64,000 bases of DNA from Limnanthes douglasii subsp. nivea (Eukaryota > Streptophyta > Magnoliopsida > Brassicales > Limnanthaceae), in the NCBI GenBank assembly GCA_036936605.1, contig JAUPFV010000002.1, forward strand, positions 270,390,770 through 270,454,769, written 5' to 3'. Of the stretch, positions 22,140 through 34,541 are shown one piece after another. Position 1 is the first letter of the stretch. The number at the start of each line of letters is the position of its first letter. The notes under the pieces are model-generated. The model was not told where the DNA came from, made no database searches, and worked only from the letters and a program-made list of their open reading frames with translations. The position numbers were made by a program, and so were the translations under genes.

Positions 22140-23300
22140 AGCATCTCTTTATATTTTAATTGATAAAGTATAATCCATTACATTAACAAAACCGTACCTG
22201 TGTGGTAGTTTTCTTGGTCTCATTGGTTTATTTCTCGTTGGTTGATAAATGTCATGTTTATGTTGCTCTCGCTTCTGATCACCCGAAGGCTCTGGAACAA
22301 CGGATCCTCGGTCTGCTTCAAACTCATTTAGTGATTAAACTTCCTCTGTACAACCCAAGGCGGAAGCATGCCCAAAATATTCTTCGGTAAAAGCATCACC
22401 ATCTTTATTTTCTTAATCAAATTCATCATCGACATCACATATTTTCCTGAAAATAACGGGTTGAGTTACTAGATCATATCCATCATCAACATCACATCTT
22501 TTCCCGGTGGTACTAGGTTGAGTTTACATCGCATTATTTTAATGGCACGTCCTCTATATCTAAAACCATATCCCTTCTTATCAAATCCTTCTTCAATGCA
22601 CCATAATATATATATATATATATATATACGAGGAACAAATATTTAAGTGCTCTTAGCCTAAGCTTATCTTGCTTCACACGTGCGTAGGTAACATATCCGA
22701 ACACTCTCAAATATTTTAGTTTAGGTTTCTCTTTAGTTCACGCCTCTTGAGGATAAAGAAACTTAAGCTACATATATGGACTCACATTGGTGATATATGA
22801 ATTCGTTGTCATAGTTTATCCCTGTAACCTTCGATATATACCATTTATATGAATCATACATCCAACCCCTTCCATAAGGGTTCGATTCATTCTCTCAGTA
22901 AGCCCGCTCCACTAGAGAGTCCCACGAACAGCCTAGAAATGAAAAACTTTATATAATGGATAGTGAAATCCTTATTCATGTATTCCAAGCCATTATCTAT
23001 TATAAAGATTCTTCAACATGTTCCTGTTTTGATTCTTTACCAAAGTCTTTTAATTCACAAAGGCAGCAAACGCGTCATATTTGGTCTTTAAAAGTATAAT
23101 CCATACTTTCTTGAATAATCATCAATCAGCGATATAAAATATTTTGCACCACCTATGGTAGGTTCTTATTCTAGACCCCAAATATTTAAATGAACATAAT
23201 TAAGTACTCAATTAGATGCGTGGTTGTTAGGTATAAAATTTACCCTCTTGCTCTTACCCAAAATGTAGCTTTCACAAAAGCTCAGATTCTCTATTTCCAT
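22140..23300 (-). pseudogene. Copia pre-integrase and integrase remnant
   Basis: From about 23260 downward the minus strand reads a pre-integrase ending, then the integrase: DDYSRKYGLYF, RIFIIDNGLEYMNKDFTIHY, the GLTERMNRTLMEGVGCMI type of segment (near 22930-22830), then LRVFGYVTYARVKQDKLR (near 22720). The D-N-G catalytic segment and the A-E/E-R-M-N-R-T helix are recognisable. Stops and frame changes are frequent. A (TA)n microsatellite at about 22607-22628 interrupts the C-terminal part. Confidence 0.7.
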
Positions 23301-24502
23301 ACCATCTAACAACCCATATTTATTTATATCGCTGCATTATTGTTTCCCTTAAATTCCCTAGTTGATTAGGACACAAACTGGTAGAATCTTTCCCCACAAT
23401 ATTACTATATTACCTTCAAGAACTAATACACCATTAGTCTTATATGCTTTCAAAACAACAAAGAAGCCTTGCAAAACCCTAAGTCTATATCCACCCATAT
23501 AGGTAAACCCTTTCTCATCTAATATCCCAATAGAAATAAGATTACCTTACGTTATTAATTACTTTCTCAAATTGTGTATACAACTTAAGTCATACCGCTC
23601 CAATCCCTTTGATATTGAAGGATCCATTATTCTCGAGGATGACCCTTCCATTATCAAACATTTGTAGTTCTTCAAACCAATGCTTATTGGAAGTTTTTTT
23701 AAATGATGCACCTAATTCCAACATCCATTTATCGTTTTACATACAATAATAAAAAATCAATAACCCATTAACATACTCACAATCATCAGATATTATTGCA
23801 ACATCTAATTTCGGTCTTTAGATAGTCGTTGCATGTTTTTCTTTTCTAGACAGTTCGGATTGGTATGCATTTTCTTCTTGCATATCCAATAGATCACTTT
23901 TAAACATGTCCTAACCCATTGGAACTTTAACAGGGAGTTTTCTCACCTCTTACTTGAATATATCTTTCTTGAATGACCTATCATAAGCTGTATGTGCCCC
24001 TCAAATTCACCCTTTTAAACTATATTTTTTAAGATCTTTAAAGCTCAATATTCTCTAGTCTTCGACCATCGTAATGGAGTATTTCCCGTAGAGCATGGTA
24101 TCCACGAATTTTCATACTCCTTCGATTAAAAACTCAAATGATGATTGTTTTATTATCTTTCTCCACATTTACACTAATTGCATTCTAGTCTTGTACAATT
24201 TAGTTGTAATAATCTAAATGCTTTCAGATCTTTGTGCTACTATGCATCAACAATGTGTAAATCTGAATCTTCATATATAATCGGTTCACCAAGAAATTCT
24301 TCATGTAAATCGCCTTCACATAATTATATATCTACAACGTAATAGGCTCTTCAGATACCTATGGTAGCACTTCATCTCCAAAGTTCAGTACGAGGGTATT
24401 GTGACATTTATACACTACCACAACATCAACCTGTGTAGATTTATCGGTGATAGGATTCATCATTCATTAATGTGCTATGTAAGCTTTAACCTTAATTTAC
24501 CA

Positions 24503-24553
24503 GAGATTGAAATCATTAGGTCCGTCGAATTTTTCTAAGTTAATCTTCATGGC
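24503..24553 (-). pseudogene. Start of Copia gag
   Basis: Minus-strand codons from about 24553 read MKINLEKFDGPNDFNLW, the typical start of plant Copia gag (K-F-D-G-x-N-D-F-N-L-W). The frame is lost soon after. Confidence 0.7.
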
Positions 24554-24624
24554 TTTCTGGTTTCCAAACGAGACATACTTTTCCGACCTATAGATCGTCA
24601 ATCGATCTACTTCTTCTATCATTG

Positions 24625-24643
24625 CTCCATGCTCATCGCACCA
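24625..24643 (-). other. Copia primer binding site (mutated)
   Basis: TGGTGCGATGAGCATGGAG on the minus strand lies two bases inside the LTR end CCCAACA. It resembles the tRNA-Met primer site used by most plant Copia elements, with several substitutions. Confidence 0.6.
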
Positions 24644-24725
24644 CTTGTTGGGACTAGTACACCGATCGATCTTGGAAAGAACCAATACACAATTAAATGA
24701 ACCAACAAAAAAATGATCTAATTGT

Positions 24726-26002
24726 TAGGCCCGTCAAGCTCAAGTCACCATTGGAAATAAGATATGTTACTTTACTATTATTATTGAGTCTATATCCACG
24801 TATTATACCATAGCCGTATCAATTTACAATAAATGATGAGATTAGTCATAAGCCATGCCAGAGTGAGGTAGACTCTCCATTAGCCACGTTAGATCTAGAC
24901 GAAGTTGATCTAAAAATTTAAGATCGAGAATTTTCCTTCATCCTTAGATATCACATCATTGTCTAATTAGACATTCATATAAAACTTTTAACAATAGACA
25001 AATAAATTGTCTAAGATTTCAATATAGTTCTTGAATTCATTCTTTATAATAACGCGACATAATCATTCAACCATTTTCTTCATGATTGTGCATTCTCTCT
25101 TGATATCTCGGAAGCTACAAACATTAAACTCATATTTTTCATGTCTGACCCATATTGGCCCACCTGGCTACAAAGTGCCAGTTCTTGGATTCCTCATTTC
25201 CAAAAGCATAACCACACATACCGCACTGGTTTCTTTGTAGTGGTATTCTATATATGAAAAAATGAAAATTTTAGTAACATGATATCCCACACATTAATAG
25301 TGTCTCACATTTTCTCTTAATATCCATTACAAATTCTATATTTTTGAAATTCAATAGCTCACATAACATTACTATTATTTTATCGTATTTCCTATATGTA
25401 GGTTCATCTCGCTAAGTTCGGATTCGCGTATCTCTCTCTGCAATATAGATCCATAAAATCTAAAGATTTTATTTTAAACACCATGATAAACATTGTCAAT
25501 AATCTATATCTACATGAGTGCTCTATTATAGTAGTTTATATATCATTTTTGTTTTAATCTACAAGTTTTAATTATATGAAATAGTTAAGTTATTTTGTGA
25601 TTGGTTATCACAAACAACGTATCTTCTGTAATTTTTATTTGAAGACGGTAGTAACAAACCGTGTTAATTTAACCCGAAAAAAATAACGGAATTGGTAGAG
25701 AATACGAGTTTGTGACAAAAAAAAATCATGCATTCTCTTCTGACCGTATTAACTTAATTTAGTACCTTTTAAAAAAGTTAATAGGTTTCTTTTGAAAAAA
25801 GACAAGCCATATCACAAAAGTATAGGGGAAAAACAAACGGATTTTCAATTTATAAAGAAACGAAAAAACAAAGAGGATAGGAAAGAAAGCAACTTGTTAC
25901 TTAAATATTTAAATTTAACGTAAGTGTCGATAAACTCGAGCTCTCTCTCTGCAACTTGCATCTGAACTCTGAAGTCCTCAGGCAGAGATCATAGAGAGAA
26001 CC
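24726..26002. other. Intergenic region and presumed promoter of the PRTase-like gene
   Basis: No coding sequence is recognised in 24726-25900. The last 300 bp before 26003 should hold the promoter and 5' untranslated region (CT-rich stretch GAGCTCTCTCTCTGCAACTT near 25939). No clear TATA box decides a start site. Confidence 0.45.
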
Positions 26003-29000
26003 ATGAAATCTTTGCTCCATCCAGAACCTCCTATCTCATCTTCACTTTCCTTGATCCAATTCAAGAAATCTCCCAAGTTCTACACATCGGATACATGTCT
26101 ACGATTTTCCTCGAACGAACCTTTTCGGCGAAGACGAACCTGCTTGACACTGAACGCTGTTTTGGATTCGTCTACGGTCGAGCAATCAGGTTTTAAAACG
26201 GAATCTGACATGAGGAATCCATCCATTTCGTCTTCGTATCGGTCGTCGAAGTTTGCGAAACCAAATCAGACGGTACTCGACGCGCAAGCCAGGGTTTGTA
26301 CTGGACCTACACAGACCAAGCCTTTAAACGAGGAACAAGCGTTTAAGGTTTTGGATACGATTTTAAGATCAGGTAAAAAAAAACGCGCCTCTTTCTTATA
26401 AGATCGTTACAAAAGGAACACTATTCTAGTTTTAGTATAGAATTTGTCGCGTAGTATTCTGCTTTCGATTCTATCTTGGTTAGTATCAGAATGACAGAGT
26501 TGTAGACTTGTAGTTTAATATTACATTGACAGATTTTCAGACTATGTTTATCTCTTATTAATTTTGGCTAGCAGCAGTAGTTACCAGTGTGATATGTAAT
26601 TGGCTAACTTGGTGGATGAACATAGGCAACATACTAATTTCTGACCTATAAGCTTCAATAAGGAAGGGTATTCCTCAGAATTTCTCTGTTAATGGTGTTC
26701 TATGTTTTCGCTTCAAAAGTGTTTAATTGTGTCTCTGCCATTTTGATATTATTCTTTGTTGCACTAATGTGGCTGGAGTTATCAACACTTCCTATACTCT
26801 TTTTACGAGTTGTAGAATCATTAGATTAGACATTATAAACTAAGGTGTTTGCTTCTATTTATAGCTAGGGGTGAGCTCAAAGATGAAGAGGAAGTCTCCA
26901 AAGCACAAATTGGGGCTTTTTTTGCTGGAATGACAATTCGTGCAAATGCTTTCCCAGAGGCAACTCAATGGAGTGATGGAGAAAGGAGGGCAATGAACAT
27001 ATTCTGGCCGCTCTTACTTCGAGTGCTGCCACCTGATGTAATTTTTATTGCGGATCCTGAAGGCACTATAATGGGACTAGGAAGTTCAGTTGGACCCCTA
27101 TTTAGAGGTAATGGACCTAATGAAATGAGATTGGTTGGTGCCTTGAGAGAAGTTTTGGCCGGAGGTCATCTTGGATATGAGGAAATCCAAGGTGTATTAA
27201 GAGACATTCTTCCACTGAAAGAAGAAGACGGTAAACCCACTAGGGTAAGTGAGTCTTTACTTTCAGCTTTTTTGATTGGTCAACGGATGAACAGGGAAAC
27301 AGACCGTGAGCTTAAAGCCTACTGCCTTGCATTTGATGATGAACATGGTATTAAGTTTGTATTTAGAACTCAGTGTGTTGATCTGTATATAAACATGAAA
27401 TATTTTTGTTTTGAGTGTATATGTATATCGATTGATCGACAGGTTCTCCACCAGTTGCGGATGTCAAATCGTTGACTCATTATGGCGAGCCTTATGATGG
27501 AAATACGCGTTTCTTTAGAAGCACACTTTTTGTTTCTGCAGTTAGATCTTGTTATGGTGAATCTTCACTGCTTCATGGTGTGGAATGGATGCCGCCTAAG
27601 GTCCTTTCTCAACTAATTTTCTGCAACGATTTATTTTCTCTTATATTAATCCTAGAGATTGTTTAAACTCTTCCGCTTTCTTCAGGGGGGTGTGACTGAA
27701 GAACAAATGCTGAAGTTTATGGGAGCAAATACTAGCATTTCCGTATTGGAGGCCAAAAAACTACTTGAGGTCCTTAATTCTTTAAAACTAATTCTCAGTA
27801 CCTTTTCCCTATGTACATGCATTTTTTAATCGTTGCATTTTTTTATTTCAGGATGACGAGGTTGGGTTCGCATATGTAAGCCAACGTGAAGCTCGGCCAT
27901 CTCTGTAGGACATTTAAACTGCATGGATTTTATCCCAACTTTTATTTGCTCTCTGTTGTCTTTAGGCATATTTAGGGGTCGTTCTATTCATAATACAAGG
28001 GTGTAGTCTACCCCAAACCAACTCATCCAACAAAGATTTCTTTATTATGTGTACTTTGTACTTAAATATTAGTTTTGTTTTTTTTATACCTTATATATAT
28101 ATTTTTAAATTACTTTGTTTTAATAGTATTTGTTGACATAAATCATGCGTAGAATTTCAAATCCCCTTCTTTGGAAAGTTTAATATTGTTTTTATATGTT
28201 GTTCTCATTTGGGCAAATTCACAGAAATGACATTTTTTTTACCTCCTCTGACAGTGTTGTATGTTTTCATGAGATCTTACTTTATTAACATTCTACAGAT
28301 ATTCGGTGGTTGAGTTAAGGGAGCATATAAAAAAGCGTCCTCCACTAGCAACAACGGAGAAAGTTCAGCAGCTGTTAAGGGTGAGTTAACATGCTTCACT
28401 TTGAATAAAAGTCGCAATACAACAAGACCTTGCATATTATTTATACATTACAGATTTGTCATCTCTATGCAAAGTGTATTAGATTTTATAGAACAGCCGA
28501 TTCTAATCATACTGTCTTTTGAGTTATTGACTATTCAATATGTTTATATGTTGTTATACTGTCTTTTGAGTTATTGACTATTCAATATGTTTATATGTTG
28601 TTATACTGTCTTTTGAGTTGTTGACTATTCAATATGTTTATATGTTGCTTTCTTCTACAGGCTCGGGGCAAGGAGGCAATCGTGGCTGGTTTCTATCATG
28701 AAGGATATGAAGAACCTTTGCTAATGCTTATGAAACGAAGAGGTGTTCATTCAGGTCTGGTGGTGAAGGTTGAGCTTTCTCTTCATAAAGTCATTGGACT
28801 AAGAATTTATAGATCTTATATTAGCTTGCGACCTTAATAGACTGTAGTTGATACTCTGATAATTTGCTTTCTGGTTAAGAGCAGTCATAATCTAAGACCT
28901 TTTTTTCCTCTCAGGACAAAGTTTCGTCATTCCATGAGATGAGATATTAGAAGTTAATACACCACATGTTTTTAAATCCGATATAAGAAATGTTCTTGGA

Positions 29001-30549
29001 CAATAAATAATATAGTACAAAAAATTATTGGAAAAGGACTTTTTGGGACATGTCGCTAAAGTTGAGTTTATTACAAGTTCATTAGCCACACTTAAGTTTT
29101 TCTAGTAGCAATTGTGAGAAGTGCATATTTGGCTTTTGAGTATAAAAGCATAATTGTTCAGGATATCAAAACACTAGTAACTTAAGCTTTTAAGAATCAA
29201 AGACCTGTGACCAATATTGTGCCAAAAGTGCTGAATAAACTTCATGTTGCATGTACATTTTGGTCTTGCTTCTAATTAGGGTGAAGAAGGGGCGCTCTCA
29301 ATGACAACAAGACGTCGATCGGCAAATGCATCAAAAGGACTTCCTGTGAACTACTGTGCAGGTTTTCGTTCTTTGAGCAGGGAATCAGCTTGCGCAGTTG
29401 ATGGTGTGTATTGTCTTAGCATTATATCTGAACTTTTGTAGTTTCAAGCGATTCACTTCGTACTGCAATCTGCTATGTGTTTATGTCATCAGTAATATTT
29501 TGCAGGCACTGGTAAAACCCTTTACGAAAATTTGATTATCTCACATGAAACTTGTTTTTAATTATAAGAAATTAAAATACGCTTTATATGCTTAAAATTT
29601 TAAATTAAAATACGCTTAATCAACTGGATTTTAGCTGCCCATTTTGCACTCTTTAGCTCTCAAAATCATACTAAACATTGCAGGGATCTCACGCCAGAGT
29701 TTCAGTCTTGAGGTGAACGCAAAAGACTACGGGTTTGAGCCCTCTGACACACCAAGAACTGATAGATCGGTAAACTCTCCAAATCAATTTATCATACTTT
29801 CTCTTTCCCCTTACCTTTTGGGTTAACTTCTCGGTATAGAAGATAAAAAGAAGGGCAAGCTAAATCCCAAAAGAAACTTAATAAGTTTAGTAACTTAAGA
29901 TTTGTGGAATAATTGTACGAGTTCTTTAGTTAGTAAAAGTAGTCTTTATCTTTAGAAAAGGCTTTAACTAATAATTTAGAAGTGTGTCAAAAATATATTC
30001 GTGAATATGCACTTTCTTGTAAATAAAATTTCAAGGCGACTATTCTTGTATATCTATAATGTTTGGAGCGAAACTATAATGTTTATGGACATAAGTTATT
30101 TAGCCTAATTAAGAAATAAGTGTTGTATGGACATAAGTTATTTAGCCCAATTAATTTTGTATATCTATAATGTTTGGAGCGAAACTAATTTAGCTCAAAC
30201 TTTCATGTTAAATTAGTGGGCTGATATAAATTTAGCTCTTTACATTTTTTAAATTAAAAGTTAATATTTGAGCCTAGCTTGAGCTTCTAGGTCTAGACAT
30301 GATCCCTTTTTTTTCTCTGTTTACAAGGTTTCAAAGAACATAGAACTGGGTTTAGCAGCACTTGGTGGTCAGAAAGGACCAGCATATGATCGAATCGTGT
30401 TAAATGCTGGAATGGTAGATCATTTGTTGGGAGGGGAAGGTGCAGAAGATGTCATCACAGCAATGGATAGAGCTAGAGAAGCTATAGATAGTGGTAAAGC
30501 TCTTAAAAGGCTTTTAAATTACATTAGGATATCACACAGAGTAAAATAG
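26003..30549 (+). CDS. Anthranilate phosphoribosyltransferase-like protein, plastid-targeted
   Basis: Ten exons: 26003-26372, 26865-27347, 27443-27600, 27686-27769, 27852-27904, 28299-28380, 28661-28768, 29280-29403, 29684-29769, 30328-30549. All introns are GT-AG; joined they give 1770 bases, 589 residues. Residues 1 to about 90 are Ser/Arg-rich and acid-poor, like a plastid transit peptide. The body has the helical N-domain of the family (KPLNEEQAFKVLDTILRS; AQIGAFFAGMTIRANAFPEA) and the alpha/beta PRTase-type domain (ANTSISVLEAKKLLEDDEVG then FAYVSQREARPSLYSVVELR), ending in DRIVLNAGMVDHLLGG. It matches the plant family of Arabidopsis At1g70570 (recalled), distinct from the tryptophan-pathway enzyme. 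The GTGGDG PRPP loop of true TrpD is replaced by HYGEPYDGNTRFF, so catalytic activity and substrate are uncertain. It is convergent with the PRPP synthetase gene downstream. Confidence 0.88.
28511..28650 (+). repeat. 47-bp minisatellite, three copies, in intron 6
   Basis: Three nearly identical 47-bp units (each starting ACTGTCTTTTGAGTTRTTGA) begin at 28511, 28558 and 28605. The last unit runs into the 3' splice region of intron 6 of the PRTase-like gene, whose acceptor is at 28660. Confidence 0.9.
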
Positions 30550-31111
30550 TTTATAAACTGTACATGTAAAATCTGTATTGTTTGTAAGTTTTGTTTATGA
30601 AGAGATGATGTTCGGAGGAATTACTCTTCTTTTAGTTTATAAAATTTTGTGATGTAAAATATACGTTTGGATTGTTTGGTTTTGGTTATAAAATGAATTA
30701 AGCGTGTATGATCAAACTCTGAAAAAACAAAATGCTTCTGTCTAGACTAATACAGTTTCTGAAAAGAAAGTAAAGCACAATATGCTGTATTTCATGATGC
30801 GAAAAGGAAATCAAGAATTTGTTTAGTATCATATGTATTCAGTGGAGGATAGAATAATTTATTTACCAATGATGTGGTATGTCACCGTCTGAGTATAAAA
30901 GAAAAATGTATCACCTAACAACTTCAACTGTACAAAAAGATAACATAATTTAGAAAGATAACATAAAAAATGTATCACCTAACAACTTCAACTGTACAAA
31001 AAGATAACATAATTTACAAAGATAACATAATTCCTTTTGACGGAAGATATAGATATACAATATACAAAGGTTGATTATCAAAGATTCTGCAAAAGTTTTA
31101 TAGCAGCAACA
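30550..31111. other. Convergent intergenic region with tandem duplication
   Basis: The shared 3' flank of the two convergent genes. It contains a 61-bp tandem duplication at about 30906-31026 (ATGTATCACCTAACAACTTC is the shared start). No open frame of note. Confidence 0.7.
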
Positions 31112-34100
31112 CTATATCTGAAGACTAGTTGCTATAGAGCCAGCAAGACTAAGAACTTCAAAAGGTGCTATCTTCTCGACCTGCCTCACGGTTAATAGAC
31201 ACGAGTCTGTAATCCAGAAGTAGGTTAACCCTTTTTCAAGATCCCCTGCACAGATAGGAGAAAATAATGGAAACGAATAAATTGCGGGGTCGTCCTAATG
31301 TCAAATCCTGCAACAGAAACAATGGTAGAACCAGTGACAAGATGCATTGCAACCACAATGATCAACAAAATCGATACATTAAGATCAGCCGCACCACACC
31401 CCGCGGATGCAGAAGAAATTTTTTTATTACCTGAGATAATAGGACCCTGAACATATAAAAATTTGTGGGAAGAGATGAGACTTGTTGTTTACAAAATGAA
31501 AGAGCAACGATTGTTTATCTGTCAACGACTATTTTGGTCGTATAACACTTAAAACTGAAATATAATTTATTGTTCTGGTACAATAGATCTATAAGGCCTA
31601 GATTTATACACACAGTAAATCCTCGTAGAATGAAAAACCAAGTTCTAGTCGAGTAAGATATTATTAAACTAGATATATAATGATGATATGTAAGAATTCC
31701 TATATATAGATTCTGACAACATTAAGTAACATCTACGAATCAAACAAGTAATCAAGTCCACAGATGTTTTGTGTGTCAGGAATTTAATGGACAAGAAAAA
31801 CTCAATGGTTGTATCTGTAAAACGTAAATGGATAATTGATAATACCTCCGTTATTCTCAAAACGTTTCCATGACTTGTTAGGAAATATTCCATGTGTCAC
31901 ATACGCACTTATTTTCGCAGCACCATGGGCAGCTAATACTTTCTGAAACAGGTGGAAATGGAGAAACAAGTTATTGCCCCGTTACAATCTATAAGTACTG
32001 TATTAAACTACTCATTGTGTCAAGATTGCTTCAGTACCCTTAATGAGTAAATCTTCAGCTTTTAACAAAAAGAATTCATGTTTGAAAATGAAGACAATAG
32101 TTTCCAATGCATTACGGTCACCAACATATGTTCGACTTAAATCAAAGTAGGTTTCAAAGACACAAGAGTTGAAGCCCATCAAAGTCTATGAAACTGATAA
32201 AATTTCCACAGTCAATAATCAGCATAGAATATGGAAGTTAATGTTTCAAAATTTACATTAATAGCGGACATGGCATTGCTGTACCTGACATTCAATCAGT
32301 GTCCCACCAGACTGAACCAAATCATCAACAATTACAACATGTCGTCCCTCAGGGTCTCCTTCTTTGATACGAACAATCCGTTGGTTTCCTATTCGAACTT
32401 TAGCACACACGATCTGCCCACAAAATCAAAATTTCTGATATGCAGGTAGCTTTATGCATAATAAGGCAAGTTGCCTAAGATGGCCAGACATGGAACCAAG
32501 CCATCCGATTTAATTACCTATTAATGTCTATGTCAAGGGTTGTAGTTTCTTATTATACAAGGACTCAAATCCAATATAAGTGTACATGCCTCTGGCTCTA
32601 ATCAAGGCATAAGAAATAATATGTCAGTTGAGTTTTATATATCTACATCATATAGTGCCTCAAAGCTCCTGGCTTACAAAAACTAACCTCATGAATCTCC
32701 CAGTCACTAGAAACCCAAACGAACCCTTGTAAACTAAGAAATATCTTGATAATAAACTAATAATGCAACCGATTAGCTTTCCAGTTTTAAAATACCGTTG
32801 GAAAATGTTGCAGTTGCTTATGAAATCTTTTCCAAGCACCATCGTCAGGAAAAGCAATAGATATCTGAAAATAAAGAACACAAGAATCGACTAAGATAAT
32901 GAATATCGTAGATTACACCAATTCTGAAGCTTTTGACTCCGAAAGATGCTCTTTAACCCTATCCGTACTTGACTTTACCTTCAACACAATGACTATAACT
33001 ATATAACACTGGCAAGCAAGAGAAAAACTTAACATTGTTAGAATCAGGGAGTTGTTGAAGCCTGTTCTTTAGCAAAGGTATGCCGCTTTCGAAGCAGGGG
33101 AGTATATTATCACCAAAGTAGAACCTTTCCTGAAACATCCAAATATATGTCACAAGAGAAAAAGAAGCTCAGTACTTGACAAGAGCAAACAAACCTGTAA
33201 TGCATGTATATCAAAGGTAACTAAGCTAGTAGGCCCTCCTCTCGAAGTTGGTATGTTAGACAGAATCCTAGCCAGAGTAAAAGCCGTGGCAACATCCCCT
33301 TCATCCTCCATTCGTTCAGATGTACCCGTGGGAAAAAACGGGAGTACGAGCGTGAAAGATGAGACAAACAGTTTCGGCAATGCGTATATAACCGACAATT
33401 GCTCGAATATCACACCAGGAGAACTAAACGAAGCCAAAAAGGCTACGTGTCGCCCGCGTATGGCGGGTGCATTAGGTATGAATAAGTTGGGGAATCCATC
33501 TTCAAATGTCCTAAATTGTTTTATTTTTAGATACCGCAAGAACAAACAGATAATTAATAAGCAAATTGTCAAATTTGAACAATATGGAGACAATCTTTAG
33601 CATTATTGGAAACTATTTTCCTGACACTGTCATCTAATTAAGAACTGCTTCACAAACTAACATGTTACCCTATTCGACAGACAAGTCAAAAGATGAAGCT
33701 GAATATACTCTAAGGACCAAGAACTACTTCAACGACTAAGCTCATGGAAACAAAATCGAAATGCATATATAAAAGAATGGAAACGGTGAGGATTACTTCC
33801 AGTTAATACTACGTAGCTCGATGTAATCGGACTCAGCAGCTACTCTCTCTGCAAGAGATTTTGTCTCGGCGCAGTAAAAGAGGCAGATACTCTTCACCGT
33901 CTTGGCAGCAGAGTCTGACGACGAAGCGGCGGCAATCGACAGAGAGGAAGACGGAGAATAAGAGCTCGGTTGAATCATGCTGATCGATTCGGTACTAGAT
34001 AGGAAATCGACGGTCGAATTTGGCGGTTGGTTCTCGAAGGTCTTGATCCGACACCTGACGGAATGATTGCTTTTGTAGGTGGAAGGGTGGATTTTTAAGA

Positions 34101-34176
34101 TAGGAGGATATGGCGAGTAGTGAGAAAGTAGGAGGGATTTGTAGGAGAAGTGAGTAGCTACAAAAGTAACCGCCAT
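31112..34176 (-). CDS. PRS3: Ribose-phosphate pyrophosphokinase (PRPP synthetase), PRS3/PRS4 type
   Basis: Seven exons on the minus strand: 34176-33797, 33510-33195, 33129-33034, 32864-32796, 32413-32285, 31942-31846, 31245-31112. All introns are GT-AG; joined they give 1221 bases, 406 residues. The enzyme makes PRPP from ribose-5-phosphate and ATP, the precursor for nucleotides, histidine and tryptophan. Residues 1 to about 90 are Ser-rich like an organelle transit peptide, which favours PRS3 over the cytosolic PRS4. Landmarks are [58 protein letters not shown], the PRPP-binding loop [18 protein letters not shown], and the C-terminal FWITDSC, then [11 protein letters not shown]. This is the plant-specific divergent class, lacking the longer allosteric regions of bacterial PrsA. 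The ATG is the first in frame. The second hAT element ends its 5' flank 365 bp upstream. Confidence 0.93.
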
Positions 34177-34541
34177 TTTTAGCGGTACACGTTTCTGGTT
34201 TATTTCTGTTTTCGGACTTTAGGATAACGATGGTCTAAACGACTTGAATTCTCAAGACCTCTAGAGTCCCATGTGTATTTTGTTGGGTTGGATTTCCATG
34301 CAAGTCATATTATAAACCGTTTCAAAATCATTAAATACTATTTAAAACAAAATGGTAAATATATATTTATTATTTTATCCATTTATGTATTCTAAGGGAT
34401 TAAAAGCATCCCATTAAACTAGCTATAAGAGACTGGATAGATAAATTAAGAGACTAAATACTAAATTTATTGTAACTTTTTACTTTCTGCGTAGAATACT
34501 ATCTATATTTAACTAGCCGTAAGTAAATTCATAATCGCAGT
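34177..34541. other. Promoter region of PRS3, cut by hAT insertion
   Basis: The 365 bp between the PRS3 ATG and the hAT target duplication. It must hold the proximal promoter and 5' untranslated region. No motif is certain. Confidence 0.5.

Larger units (their letters stand above)
21847..24725 (-). mobile_element. Truncated Ty1/Copia element on the minus strand
   Basis: LTR-like repeats beginning TGTTGGG lie at 21847 and 24646, with similar sequence for about 80 bp (for example GAACCAAC, then AAAAAA, then GATCT). Just inside the right repeat, on the minus strand, is TGGTGCGATGAGCATGGAG. This is a mutated form of the common Copia primer site TGGTATCAGAGC followed by ATGGAG. A gag start, the pre-integrase segment and the integrase follow on the minus strand. 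No reverse transcriptase or RNase H is found, so the 3' half of pol is deleted. Beyond 80 bp the two LTR pieces no longer match, so their inner and outer limits are uncertain. Confidence 0.65.

Noticed and set aside
33253..33600. Plus-strand open frame of 115 codons
   Set aside because: Shadow of PRS3 exon 2.
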